From positions 1 through 64,000 of the forward strand of contig QHXQ01000022.1 in the NCBI GenBank assembly GCA_003223935.1: a stretch of 64,000 nucleotides of DNA. Direction: 5' to 3'. The stretch is from Acidobacteriota bacterium (GTDB taxonomy: Bacteria > Acidobacteriota > Blastocatellia > Pyrinomonadales > Pyrinomonadaceae). The translations under genes were made by a program, and so were the position numbers. Under the pieces are notes generated by a model. That model was not told the DNA's origin, ran no database searches, and worked only from the letters and a program-made list of their open reading frames with translations. This document shows, piece by piece, positions 10,784 to 19,226 of the stretch (within the stretch, counting starts at the first letter, position 1; each line of letters opens with the position of its first letter).

Positions 10784-12865
10784 TTACTTAAACCTGAAGT
10801 TCGCGCGGTGGATGCTACCGTCGTTCAACTGGACGACCAACTGACGACAAGTCCCGGCCCATGCCGCGTCAGTCTTCCAGACGTAGACGTACTGGTCTGT
10901 CGCAGGATCATAGCTCAGGCTACTGCTGCCTGCCGTCACAGTGTCCTGCAAAGTCGTCGCCGGATCAGACGAGTTGCACATGCTAGGCCCCGAAGCGGGA
11001 GAGTCGGGCGCGAATATATTCAGGCCCTTGTTTCCGCTCAGACTGAACTTGACGGGGATGGCACGCCCTGCGTTGACCACGTTCACCGTCGGCAGGTTCG
11101 CCACCGGCGGGAAGAAGCCCGCGAAGTCGTAGAGCACCGTAACGGTGAACGAGCAGGAACTGGTGTTGCCGTTGTGATCGTCTGCTGTGGCGTTGACGAT
11201 TGTCGTACCGATGGGGAAGTTCGCGCCAGACGTATGGTCGGTTGTGACCGTGACGTTCGACGAGCAACTGTCGCCAGCCGTCACCGTGAAACTCACGGGC
11301 ATCGAGGTGGCGTTCGAGTTCGGCGGTAGGTTGACCATGATATCGGCCGGGCAAGAGATGACCGGCGCAGTGCTATCAACTACCTGCACAGTGCGTGTAG
11401 CTGTGGCGGTGTTAGCGCCGTCGGTGGCCGTGTAGGTAATGGTGTACGTGCCGGGCGTGTTCGCGTCAACGCTGCCCGAGGTGTTCACGGCGACGCTGCC
11501 GGCGCAAGTGTCGTGCGCCGTTGCGCCCGGATCGGAGAAGCTCGTATGACATTCGACGGTCATCGGGTTGGGCCCATTTAGAGTGATCATTGGGGCCATC
11601 GTGTCTTGGATGTTGATGACTACGTCATCGGTGGCGGAGTCGCCGCCTGTGTCCATGACGGTCAGTGTGATGGTGTGCGAGCCGTTCGGCAGAGAGACGG
11701 TCAACATCGCGCCCGTGCCGAGCGTCGTCATGCCCTCCGTCCAAGTGTAAGATGAGATCGTGCCGCTGCCCGGAGTTGAGCCTGTGCCGTCGAGCGTCAC
11801 GGATGTCAGTCCGCCCGTGCACTCCAAGGTCTGATCCGGCCCCGCGTCGGCCACGGGAGACGCAGTAGCAGCGCCGAACTTTTGGACGCGGTCGTTGCCG
11901 GTGTCTGCGACGTAGGAATTGCCGGCCGTGTCCGCCGCCACGTCTTGCGGGCCGCTGAACTCACCATCGCCAGTGCCCGGGTCTGGGCCGCCGCAGGTGG
12001 AGATGAATGTGCTAGTGGCCGAAAACTTTTGGAGGCGGTTATTGCCTGTGTCGGCGACATAGATGTTACCCGCGCCGTCGGCCGCGACACCTTGTGGTCC
12101 GTTGAATTGGCCATCGCCCGTGCCATTGCTGCCCCACTTGGTGAGGAACGTGCCGGTTGAGTTGAACTTCTGTATCCGATTATTGTTCGTGTCAGCGACA
12201 TAGACGTTGTCGGCCGCATCAACCGCGACGCCTTGCGGCCCGTTGAACTGGCCGTCGCCCGTGCCGTTGCTGCCCCACTTGGTGAGGAACACACCAGCGG
12301 ACGTAAATTTTTGTATCCGATGGTTGCCGATGTCTGCCACATAGACGTTGCCCGCAGAGTCCACTGCCACGCCGCCAGCACCGAAGAATTGGCTGTTGCC
12401 GCTGCCCTGTGTGCCCCACGATAAAACGAAAGCGCCACTTGAGTTGAACTTCTGTACCATCCCGCTTGAGCGATCAGGGTCTGAGTCCGTCACATAAATA
12501 TTGCCCGCCGAATCCACCGCCACGCCGGAAGCAGCGATGACCGCGCCGGTGCTGCTGCCGCCGGTGCCGAACTTGAACTGGAAGACTCCGCTCGAATCAA
12601 ACTTTTGTACGCGGTCATTCTGATCTGCGACATAGACATTGCCGGCACTGTCGGTCGCTATGCCTCTAGGGGTAATGAACTGCCCGTTGGCTGAACCCGT
12701 ACTGCCCCACTTCAAGAGAAAATTGCAGGCCGCCGCGGCCGCGCTTGGCCAGACCAACGGAGCGGCCAGCAGGGCCAGTGCCAGCGCAGGCCAGAGATAT
12801 TTCAGCCAACGCAAACTAGACGACGATGTTGTTGCACGATGGGAACGCGGGTTATGTGATCTCAT
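10784..12865 (-). CDS. Secreted NHL beta-propeller protein with PKD, HYR-like and PxKF-type domains
   Basis: A 693-residue exported protein. The signal peptide is residues 1-46 (LALALLAAPLVWPSAAAAA). Six or seven NHL repeats follow to about residue 335, each with a GVAVDSAGNVYVAD-type strand and an RIQKF motif. A PKD-like domain (about 338-420) is next, then a DUF5011-like Ig domain opening MITLNGPNPMTVECHTSF, a HYR-like domain opening APVISCPADIMVNLPP, and a C-terminal PxKF-type domain (RAIPVKFSLSGNKG, ending NFRFK). This is a cell-surface or secreted binding protein of unknown target. AGGAG 7 nt upstream fixes ATG 12865. Two adjacent NHL repeats are nearly identical (KWGSNGTGDGQFNGPQGVA in both), suggesting recent internal duplication. 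Confidence 0.9.
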   Translation of the reverse strand: MRSHNPRSHRATTSSSSLRWLKYLWPALALALLAAPLVWPSAAAAACNFLLKWGSTGSANGQFITPRGIATDSAGNVYVADQNDRVQKFDSSGVFQFKFGTGGSSTGAVIAASGVAVDSAGNIYVTDSDPDRSSGMVQKFNSSGAFVLSWGTQGSGNSQFFGAGGVAVDSAGNVYVADIGNHRIQKFTSAGVFLTKWGSNGTGDGQFNGPQGVAVDAADNVYVADTNNNRIQKFNSTGTFLTKWGSNGTGDGQFNGPQGVAADGAGNIYVADTGNNRLQKFSATSTFISTCGGPDPGTGDGEFSGPQDVAADTAGNSYVADTGNDRVQKFGAATASPVADAGPDQTLECTGGLTSVTLDGTGSTPGSGTISSYTWTEGMTTLGTGAMLTVSLPNGSHTITLTVMDTGGDSATDDVVINIQDTMAPMITLNGPNPMTVECHTSFSDPGATAHDTCAGSVAVNTSGSVDANTPGTYTITYTATDGANTATATRTVQVVDSTAPVISCPADIMVNLPPNSNATSMPVSFTVTAGDSCSSNVTVTTDHTSGANFPIGTTIVNATADDHNGNTSSCSFTVTVLYDFAGFFPPVANLPTVNVVNAGRAIPVKFSLSGNKGLNIFAPDSPASGPSMCNSSDPATTLQDTVTAGSSSLSYDPATDQYVYVWKTDAAWAGTCRQLVVQLNDGSIHRANFRFK

Positions 12866-13707
12866 TTCTATCTCCTCTGCAAGTCGGGTTTAGGTGAGAC
12901 AGTCTATTCGTCTGTCAGTTGATCTTGGTGGGGTTGAAGAGTGACGCTCGCACTCATCAGGGGGCAAGTTGCGCGTCGTGCGGCGGAACAATATGCCCGT
13001 GACAAAGACTTGTCAATAGCATGCGTCACATGGTAGCCGGATAAAGGCAGTGGTCAGCAGATAGTAAGCAGATATCAGCGCAGTGGTCGGTTATAGTTCA
13101 ACGCTATACGGTTGAAGTATTGATTGGATGCAAGCCGCCGCTTGGCGCGCCCGACGGATGGCTTTCGGGCGCGTCGAGTCAGATGCTTAAACGCCGGAGG
13201 TTTTCGGCGGAAAGTTGCGCGCTGTTGCCCTTCGCGCGCGTGTGCTGTGATGCAGCGGTACGCTCATTGCTCTACATGTCGCACGTAACGAAAATGGTTA
13301 AGTAAAGGGAACAGAGGGTAAGCTCGGAGACGACAGCGAGCGAAAGGCTTTGGGGGAGGCTGCTCTCTCGCTGCTCACGTGGTTCTTTGGGGGAACGGGG
13401 CTACGGTTGAGCGCGGTCGTCGAAGAGCCGCAAATAAATAGGCTGCTGATTAACGTTTCCTTTGCAGGTTTGGGGGAGCCTGTAGAGGAGTGATTGGCAG
13501 CCCATTTATTTTGCCCGCCGGACACTGCTCCATCCGACCCCTACGCCCACGCCGCACGCACGGCAAAACCACAAAAACCCGCCAAATTAGCATGAAACGA
13601 TAATCTGCGCGCTGCTCAAAAAGGCAACAAATGGCGCGGCGCGGCATCTAAATTGATGCTTAATAAGGTAGCAAATTAAGCAGCATTCAGAGGAGTTAGA
13701 AGTCATC
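12866..13707. other. 842 bp intergenic region, no gene recognised
   Basis: This stretch separates the divergent NHL and BON genes and presumably holds both promoters. Around 13045-13090 there is a degraded, non-palindromic trace of the CAGTGGTCAG / AGCAGATA 7-mer words. Short open frames (for example 13120-13305) lack ribosome-binding sites and coding character. An AGAGGAG ribosome-binding site for the BON gene ends the region. No RNA gene was recognised. Confidence 0.6.
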
Positions 13708-14277
13708 ATGAAAATGTTCAAAAGCAAACTGCTGACGCTCGTCGCGGCGCTCGCTATGACTGTGGGCGCGGCGTTGGTCGCGCCGAACACAGTGCAGGCG
13801 CAAGCGTTGGATCAGACGCAACTCGGCAAGCGCGTCCGGCATGAACTCGTGACGCTGCCGTACTACGGCGTGTTCGATAATCTGGCTTATCAGATCAACG
13901 GCAACACCGTGACGCTCTACGGTCAAGTCGTGCGCCCCACGACGCGCTCGGACGCCGAAGCACGCGTGGCGCATCTGCCCGGCGTGACGCGCGTCATCAA
14001 CCGCATCGAGGTGTTGCCGCTCTCCGGGTTTGACGATCAGATACGCGCGCGCGCCTATCGCACCATCTTTAACACGGCGGGCTTGTACCGCTACGCGATG
14101 GGTGGCAATCCGTCGCTGCACATCATCGTCAACAACGGCCACCTGACGCTCGAAGGCGTGGTCGCCAACGAGATGGACAAGCGTCTGGCTTACATAGCAG
14201 CGCGCCAAGTGCCGGGCGTCTTCTCGGTCACGAACAACTTGCGGACAGACCGCGACGAAAGCCGCAGCGTCCGCTAA
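13708..14277 (+). CDS. Periplasmic protein with two BON domains
   Basis: A 189-residue exported protein. A signal peptide (KSKLLTLVAALAMTVGAALVA, cleaved near VQAQA) is followed by two BON domains at about residues 35-100 and 108-182. Each shows the BON pattern of a strand with a glycine (GNTVTLYGQVVRP; NGHLTLEGVVANEMDK) and a terminal VTRVINRIEVLP or VFSVTNNLRTD strand. BON domains bind phospholipid surfaces in OsmY-like proteins, so an envelope-stress or membrane-association role is inferred. AGAGGAG 11 nt upstream supports ATG 13708. The gene stands alone with its own terminator at 14317-14356. Confidence 0.9.
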   Translation: MKMFKSKLLTLVAALAMTVGAALVAPNTVQAQALDQTQLGKRVRHELVTLPYYGVFDNLAYQINGNTVTLYGQVVRPTTRSDAEARVAHLPGVTRVINRIEVLPLSGFDDQIRARAYRTIFNTAGLYRYAMGGNPSLHIIVNNGHLTLEGVVANEMDKRLAYIAARQVPGVFSVTNNLRTDRDESRSVR

Positions 14278-14316
14278 GCAGACTGAGATCACGGCGAAGT
14301 AAAGCGCGATCTGATC

Positions 14317-14356
14317 AGACCGGATGGAAATAGTATTCTATCCGGTCTTTTCTTTT
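14317..14356 (+). terminator. Rho-independent terminator after the BON gene
   Basis: A 9-bp stem, AGACCGGAT pairing with ATCCGGTCT, with a 14 nt loop, is followed by TTTCTTTTCG. It lies 40 bp after the BON stop codon. Confidence 0.9.
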
Positions 14357-14503
14357 CGTTCTATTTTCTTCGTCGTTCGCGTTCACGCACGTCGCTTGCA
14401 AGATTTGTCGGGGCCGCAGGAAGAGTGATAAAGTGTGGGGCACACGAAACAAGCAGCAGGTTTGATCGGCTCGGCGCGTGAGTCGGGCGGAGGGGATTGC
14501 GGC

Positions 14504-15076
14504 ATGACGACGGCCGAAGTTGAAACACAACCACCGAGCGATGTGGAGTTGGCGCGCGCTTCGGCTGCGGGCGATACAAACGCCTTCGAGCAGCTTTATC
14601 GTCGCCACTTCCGGCGCGTCTATGCGCTCTGCTTCCGCATGCTCGGCAACCCGACCGAAGCTGAAGACCTGACGCAAGACGTCTTCACGCATCTCTTCAA
14701 CAAGATCGGCAGTTTTCGCGGCGAGTCGGCCTTCACCACTTGGCTGCATCGGCTCACGGTCAATCAAGTGCTCATGTACTTTCGGCGCAGGAGCGCACGG
14801 CCCGAGTTTACGACCGAAGAGGGCGAGACGCCCGTGCAGATCGTGCGCGGCACGGAGAACCCGAACAAGATGCCGATCATTGATCGCATCGCCCTTGAGC
14901 GCGCCATCACGCAACTGCCGCCCGGCTATCGCACCGTCTTCGTCCTGCACGACGTCGAGGGGCACGACCACGACGAGATCGCTCACATACTCGGCGTCTC
15001 CGAAGGCACGTCGAAGTCGCAACTCCATAAGGCGCGCTTAAAATTAAGGCAGATCCTCAGACAACAGACCGCATAG
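14504..15076 (+). CDS. ECF-type RNA polymerase sigma factor
   Basis: A 190-residue sigma-70 family factor of the ECF type. Region 2 spans about residues 25-95 ([20 protein letters not shown], then [20 protein letters not shown] and [18 protein letters not shown]). Region 4 lies at the C-terminus ([48 protein letters not shown]). The start is ATG 14504, set by GGCGGAGGGG about 9 nt upstream; an in-frame GTG at 14435 would add 23 residues without a comparable site. The adjacent downstream gene is a zinc-finger anti-sigma protein, the usual pairing. The target regulon is not visible here. Confidence 0.93.
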   Translation: MTTAEVETQPPSDVELARASAAGDTNAFEQLYRRHFRRVYALCFRMLGNPTEAEDLTQDVFTHLFNKIGSFRGESAFTTWLHRLTVNQVLMYFRRRSARPEFTTEEGETPVQIVRGTENPNKMPIIDRIALERAITQLPPGYRTVFVLHDVEGHDHDEIAHILGVSEGTSKSQLHKARLKLRQILRQQTA

Positions 15077-15150
15077 TTCAAGAGTCTAAGAGGTGTTCGC
15101 GGAAGCAAGTTCCGCGCGATTCCGTCCTGTGGTAATGCAAGGAGTGGTGC

Positions 15151-15393
15151 ATGGACTGTGCTAAGTATTTGGAACTGTTGAGCGACTACTGTGATGGGAC
15201 GCTCGACGACGAGACACGTGCGCTCGTGCAGATGCATCTGGGCGAGTGCCTGCCCTGCGACGGCATCCTCCACGACCTCGACACAATCGTCCGCACCGCC
15301 GTCATCCTGCGCAGCGAAACCAACAGCATCACTTACCCCGACGAACAGATCATCTGGCAACGCCTGAGCCTATCAAAGCAGATCATCCACTGA
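15151..15393 (+). CDS. Small soluble zinc-finger anti-sigma factor
   Basis: An 80-residue zf-HC2-type protein. The zinc-binding set is Cys3, His29, Cys33, Cys36 (HxxxCxxC). It has no transmembrane helix, so it is a cytoplasmic ZAS-type anti-sigma factor that probably holds the sigma factor encoded 74 bp upstream in a redox- or metal-sensitive way; this is inferred from family and synteny. The C-terminal coding end (IIWQRLSLSKQIIH and its stop) is duplicated at 16837-16881 between the two Nramp genes. A hairpin follows, and the Nramp genes converge on it from the other side. Confidence 0.85.
   Translation: MDCAKYLELLSDYCDGTLDDETRALVQMHLGECLPCDGILHDLDTIVRTAVILRSETNSITYPDEQIIWQRLSLSKQIIH
15349..15393. 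repeat. Tail of anti-sigma gene, member 1 of a 45-bp direct repeat
   Basis: 45 bp including the anti-sigma stop codon match 16837-16881 at 37 positions by eye. All eight differences are transitions, and both copies keep a stop codon. Together they bracket the first Nramp gene. Confidence 0.75.
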
Positions 15394-15399
15394 GCGCAT

Positions 15400-15458
15400 T
15401 GCGGAATGCGGATTTCAGATTGCGGATTGAACGAACCGTTGTCCGTTCAATCCGCAAT
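15400..15458. repeat. Intergenic hairpin, GCGGATT word
   Basis: The words ATTGCGGA, ATGCGGATT and ATTGCGGATT lead into a 15-bp stem, ATTGCGGATTGAACG (15419-15433) pairing with CGTTCAATCCGCAAT (15444-15458). It lies exactly between the convergent anti-sigma and Nramp stop codons and may serve as a bidirectional terminator. Confidence 0.75.
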
Positions 15459-16841
15459 TCAATGTCCCCACGTTAGCAACAGCCCGGCGGCGGCGGCGAA
15501 CATCATAGCCGTTGCGCCCCAGCCCAGCACGTTGGCGAGGCGGCCGTTGATGCGTTTGCCCAGCACGCGCCGGTTGTTCGAGATGAGCATGATGACCACT
15601 AGGAGCGGCGGCGCGAGCAGTCCGTTGATGACCGCCGTCCAGAAGAGCGCCTTGATCGGATTGATGCCCAAAAAATTGATGCTCAAGCCCACGAGCGTCG
15701 CCACCGCGATGACCGCGTAGAACCCTTTCGCACCGCGCGGCTTCTCGTCCAGCCCGTAATTCCAACCGAACGTCTCCGCCACAGCATAAGCACACGAGCC
15801 GGTCAGCACAGGCACGGCGAGGAAGCCCGAACCGATGAGGCCGATGGCGAAGAGGATCGTCGCACTATTGCCCGCGAGCGGCCGTAGCGCCTCGGCCGCG
15901 TCAGTGGCCGATTGAATGTCTGTCTTGCCTGAAGCGTGCAGCGTGGCGGCGGCGGCGAGGATGACGAAATAGAAGATCAGGTTGCAGAAGAGCATGCCGA
16001 TGTTCGTATCCCAACGTGCGCCCTTCAGTTCTGCGTCGGTCGCGCCTCTGCGCTCTCTGACGGTCTTGCGCCCGATCTTAATCTCCTCTTCCACCTCTTG
16101 CGAAGCCTGCCAGAAGAACAGATAAGGCGAGATGGTTGTGCCGAGGATGGCGACGAGCGTGAGCAAGTATTGCTGATCGAAGCTGAGGCGCGGGATGAAC
16201 GTAGCCTTGAGCACCTGATGCCAATCGGGATGTGCGAGAAAGGCCGCACCGACGTAAGCGAACAAACTGAGCGTCAGCCATTTGAAGATGCTCGCGATCA
16301 GTTTGTACGAACACCAGACCTGCATGACGACGATCAAAAGTGCGATGGGCACGATCAGCACTTTGATCGGCACAGGCACGAGCAGGTTGAACGCGGCGGC
16401 GATTGCGCCGATGTCCGTGCCCGCGTTGATCACGTTGGCGACGACGAGCAGGAGGACAGTCGGATAGAGTAACCAACGCGGATAGTATGCGCGTAAGACG
16501 CCTGCGAGACCGCGCCCCGAAACCATCCCGACCTTCGCGCAAGTGTACTGCACACCGGCCATGAGCGGCAGCGTGACGAGCGCCGTCCAGAGCGTGGCGA
16601 AGCCGAGCGCCGCGCCGGCCGTCGCGTATGTGCCGATGCCCGATGGGTCGTCGTCCGATGCGCCCGTGATCAGACCGGGGCCGAGGAGCGCGAGCAAACG
16701 TTTGAGCGGATTCGCCTCGCGCGCCGCTTCGACCGTCGCCGCGCCTTCGGCCGGCTCTTTGTACGGGATGCGTCTGCCGTCTCGCTCGGCCTCACTGTCC
16801 TTGTCGGCGCGTGCCATTGGCTTTGGGCTGTTCGTAATCAT
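15459..16841 (-). CDS. Nramp-family divalent metal transporter, paralogue A
   Basis: An inner-membrane Nramp-superfamily transporter of 460 residues with about 11 hydrophobic segments. TM1 carries GPGLITGASDDDPSGIGTYA, where classical Nramp has a DPGN motif. In TM6 the usual MPHN-type metal site is replaced by TISPYLFFWQASQEVEEE, so the canonical soft-metal methionine is missing. Substrate could be Mn, Mg or another divalent ion. Start 16841 is favoured by AGGTG 7 nt upstream; ATG 16817 aligns better with the paralogue N-terminus and is the alternative. It lies directly downstream of paralogue B on the same strand, as a tandem duplication. Confidence 0.9.
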   Translation of the reverse strand: MITNSPKPMARADKDSEAERDGRRIPYKEPAEGAATVEAAREANPLKRLLALLGPGLITGASDDDPSGIGTYATAGAALGFATLWTALVTLPLMAGVQYTCAKVGMVSGRGLAGVLRAYYPRWLLYPTVLLLVVANVINAGTDIGAIAAAFNLLVPVPIKVLIVPIALLIVVMQVWCSYKLIASIFKWLTLSLFAYVGAAFLAHPDWHQVLKATFIPRLSFDQQYLLTLVAILGTTISPYLFFWQASQEVEEEIKIGRKTVRERRGATDAELKGARWDTNIGMLFCNLIFYFVILAAAATLHASGKTDIQSATDAAEALRPLAGNSATILFAIGLIGSGFLAVPVLTGSCAYAVAETFGWNYGLDEKPRGAKGFYAVIAVATLVGLSINFLGINPIKALFWTAVINGLLAPPLLVVIMLISNNRRVLGKRINGRLANVLGWGATAMMFAAAAGLLLTWGH

Positions 16842-16881
16842 CTGGCAACACCTGAACCTATCGAAGCAGATCACTCATTAG
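16837..16881. repeat. Copy of the anti-sigma gene tail, member 2 of a 45-bp direct repeat
   Basis: Matches 15349-15393. It lies at the 5' end of Nramp paralogue A and 37 bp downstream of the stop of paralogue B, the same relative place that the real anti-sigma tail has next to paralogue A. It reads as the junction relic of a tandem duplication of [anti-sigma tail + Nramp]. It now holds the ribosome-binding site and first codons of paralogue A. Confidence 0.75.
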
Positions 16882-16917
16882 GTGCGCCAGCTAAATCCTC
16901 TGCCCTGTCGGCGGCTG

Positions 16918-18285
16918 TCAATGACCCCAAGTTAAGATGAGGGCGATGGCCGCCGCAAACATCACCGCAGTTGTAATCCAACCTAAGACGTTAATCCCTA
17001 GTCTATTCACTCGGCCGCCCATGATCTGCTTATTGTTAGCAATGAGCATGATGATCACGAGCAGCGGCGGGGCCAGAAAGCCATTAATAACTGCTGTCCA
17101 GAAGAGCGCGCTGATCGGGTTGATCCGGACGAAGTTGATCAGCATGCCGATGAGCGTCGGGACAATGATGGCCGCGTAGAATAGTTTGGCGCGGCGCGGC
17201 TTCGCGTTCAATCCATGCTTCCAGCCTAATGCTTCGGCCAACGCATACGCACTCGATCCGGTAAGGATCGGCACGGCCAAAAAACCGGCCCCAATCAGAC
17301 CTAGCGCCAACAGAAAGTAAGCGCCGTTGCCGGCCAGAGGCCGGAGCGCCTGCGCGGCGTCCGTGGCCGATTGAATGTTGGTCTTATGCTCTTTGAACAG
17401 CGTAGCGGCTGTCGCAAGGATGATGAAGTACATCACGACGTTGGAGAAGAACATGCCTGTGTTGACATCCCAACCGGCGTACTTCAGTTCTTTCTCGGTC
17501 GCGCCCTTGCGCGCCTGAAGAGTGCGGCGGCCCATGCTGATCTCTTCTTCAACCTCTTGACTGGCCTGCCAGAAGAAGAGGTAAGGCGAGATGGTCGTGC
17601 CGAGGATGGCGACAAGCGTCGAGAGGAATGTGCTATCGAAGCGTAGCGTTGGGATGAACGTGCCGTGAAGAACTGCGCGCCACTCAGGCTTGGCGAAGAA
17701 CGCCGAGCCGACGTAAGCGAACAGAGCCAGCGTGAGCCACTTGAAGATGCTGGAGATCAGCCGGTACGAACACCAGACTTGGAGCACAAGGATGGCGAGC
17801 GCAATTGGTATGATCATCACAGTGACGGGGAGCGGCACTAACAAGTTGAACGCCGCCGCGATAGCGCCGATGTCTGCGCCCGCGTTGATCGTGTTGGCGA
17901 GTACAAGCGCCGCGACCACCGGATAGAGCAAAGCCTTCGAGTAGTGCTTGCGCAGCACACGTGCCAGCCCCATGCCTGTGACCATGCCGATCTTGGCGCA
18001 GATGAATTGAATCGCCGCCATCATCGGAAAAGTGAAGAGCGCCGTCCAGAGTGCGGCGAAGCCAAGCTGTGCGCCCGCGACGGCGTAAGTGCCGATGCCC
18101 GAAGGATCATCGTCCGATGCGCCGGTGATCAAGCCGGGGCCGAGTATTTTGAAGAAGCGTTTGACGGGATTGCGCTCACGCTCGACGGCCGCTTCGAGTG
18201 AGCCTGTGCCGCCCGCCGTTTCCTTGTGTGGGATCGTGTCCGCCCGCTTCGGCTTGTCTTCGTCCTTCTTTGTATCTTGTGCCAT
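16918..18285 (-). CDS. Nramp-family divalent metal transporter, paralogue B
   Basis: A 455-residue membrane transporter that aligns with paralogue A over its whole length. It shares the TM1 motif LGPGLITGASDDDPSGIGTYA (shortened here to the conserved DDDPSG), the TM6 motif TTISPYLFFWQASQEVEEE and the TM8-9 motif RINPISALFWTAVINGFLAPP. The hydrophilic N-terminus (about 35 residues, Lys/Asp/Glu-rich, ending NPVKRFFKIL) is typical of this subgroup. It lies 26 bp downstream of an outer-membrane barrel gene and in line with MgtE, so a metal-uptake transcription unit on the minus strand is likely. Loss of the classical Met in the metal site is shared by both paralogues, so it is an ancestral trait. 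Confidence 0.92.
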   Translation of the reverse strand: MAQDTKKDEDKPKRADTIPHKETAGGTGSLEAAVERERNPVKRFFKILGPGLITGASDDDPSGIGTYAVAGAQLGFAALWTALFTFPMMAAIQFICAKIGMVTGMGLARVLRKHYSKALLYPVVAALVLANTINAGADIGAIAAAFNLLVPLPVTVMIIPIALAILVLQVWCSYRLISSIFKWLTLALFAYVGSAFFAKPEWRAVLHGTFIPTLRFDSTFLSTLVAILGTTISPYLFFWQASQEVEEEISMGRRTLQARKGATEKELKYAGWDVNTGMFFSNVVMYFIILATAATLFKEHKTNIQSATDAAQALRPLAGNGAYFLLALGLIGAGFLAVPILTGSSAYALAEALGWKHGLNAKPRRAKLFYAAIIVPTLIGMLINFVRINPISALFWTAVINGFLAPPLLVIIMLIANNKQIMGGRVNRLGINVLGWITTAVMFAAAIALILTWGH

Positions 18286-18311
18286 CCGATGTTTCCCGTC
18301 GTCGAAGTCGA

Positions 18312-19115
18312 TCAGAAGTCCAATGAGAAACCGAGTTGCGCGCCCGCGCGTGGGCTGGCCCGAAAGCGTCCGGCGACGAGACCAAAGTCAAAGGTCAGAC
18401 CCTTGTGCAGTTCATAGTTGCCACCGATGAGCGTTTGCAACTGTCCCTTGCTCAGTTGAAAGTTGCTCGTGACTGCGCCGGTCAACTCTGCGCCGAGGTC
18501 GAGGCGCTTGGTGAACTGTCTGACGAGCGAGCCGCCGCCGGTGAAGACGCGCCCACGCGTGCGTATGCCGAGCAGACCGTTGATGGTGTTGCCCGCAAAC
18601 AACAGTCCGCCGTTTAAGCGCAACTTGGTTTTAGCGCTGACCGATTTTTGCAGGATGCCGTTGAGGTAATAGTCTGTTAATCCAGTGCCAAGTTGTTTCG
18701 CTTGATTGCCGGTCGGGAATTGCACGACCGCACTGATCGTCATCGCTGGCCAGCGCGAGCCTCTGCGCTCCTTGAGGAAGTTGTATTTGACGTGCAGCGT
18801 CGAATCGCCAACGCCGAAGACGGTCTGCGGGCTGACGACACGCGAACTATGGAGGGCCAAGAGCGGCGGCGCAAAGCCCACTTCGACACCGCGCCACAAA
18901 CCGTAATCCAACTCGACGTTCGTCGTGTTCTGCGTCTTCGCCGGATAGAGCGCGCGTTGCAGCAGATCGTATTCGTCGCTGACTTGCAGGTGGAACTTGC
19001 CTTTGGCCGTTACGTCCGCGTCGTCGGTGACGAAGGGCTGTTGCGCCTGCGCGGTCAATGGCAGCAACCAGAGAAACAAGACGAACGCGACAGAGCGCGC
19101 GGCGTGAGTTGGCAT
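18312..19115 (-). CDS. Outer-membrane beta-barrel protein, putative transporter family
   Basis: A 267-residue protein with a signal peptide (VAFVLFLWLLPLTAQA, cleaved before QQPFVTDDA) followed by alternating polar and hydrophobic strands. It opens PFVTDDADVTAKGKFHLQVS, runs through GDSTLHVKYNFLKERRG and AVVQFPTGNQAKQLGTGLTD, and ends AGAQLGFSLDF with a terminal Phe, as outer-membrane barrels do. It resembles the MetA/phenol-degradation-type porin family. GGGAG 9 nt upstream selects ATG 19115 over an upstream in-frame start at 19172. It lies between mgtE and two Nramp genes, so outer-membrane passage of metal ions is a reasonable but unproven guess. Confidence 0.82.
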   Translation of the reverse strand: MPTHAARSVAFVLFLWLLPLTAQAQQPFVTDDADVTAKGKFHLQVSDEYDLLQRALYPAKTQNTTNVELDYGLWRGVEVGFAPPLLALHSSRVVSPQTVFGVGDSTLHVKYNFLKERRGSRWPAMTISAVVQFPTGNQAKQLGTGLTDYYLNGILQKSVSAKTKLRLNGGLLFAGNTINGLLGIRTRGRVFTGGGSLVRQFTKRLDLGAELTGAVTSNFQLSKGQLQTLIGGNYELHKGLTFDFGLVAGRFRASPRAGAQLGFSLDF

Positions 19116-19226
19116 GCAGGTTGCTCCCTTGTTCGGAAATGTCGAGGAGTAAGTGCCCGGAATAAATAGCATAATCCGGCTCGCGGCCGCGACGAAAATT
19201 CAACTGCCGAGTTGCCCCAGCGCCGC

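Noticed and set aside
13120-13305. A 61-codon open frame in the 842 bp intergenic region.
   Set aside because: No ribosome-binding site, no recognisable motif and composition unlike the neighbouring genes.
16543-16881. A plus-strand gene ending IIWQHLNLSKQITH, similar to the end of the anti-sigma protein.
   Set aside because: Only the last 45 bp match; the rest is antisense to the Nramp gene. It is better read as a duplication relic.
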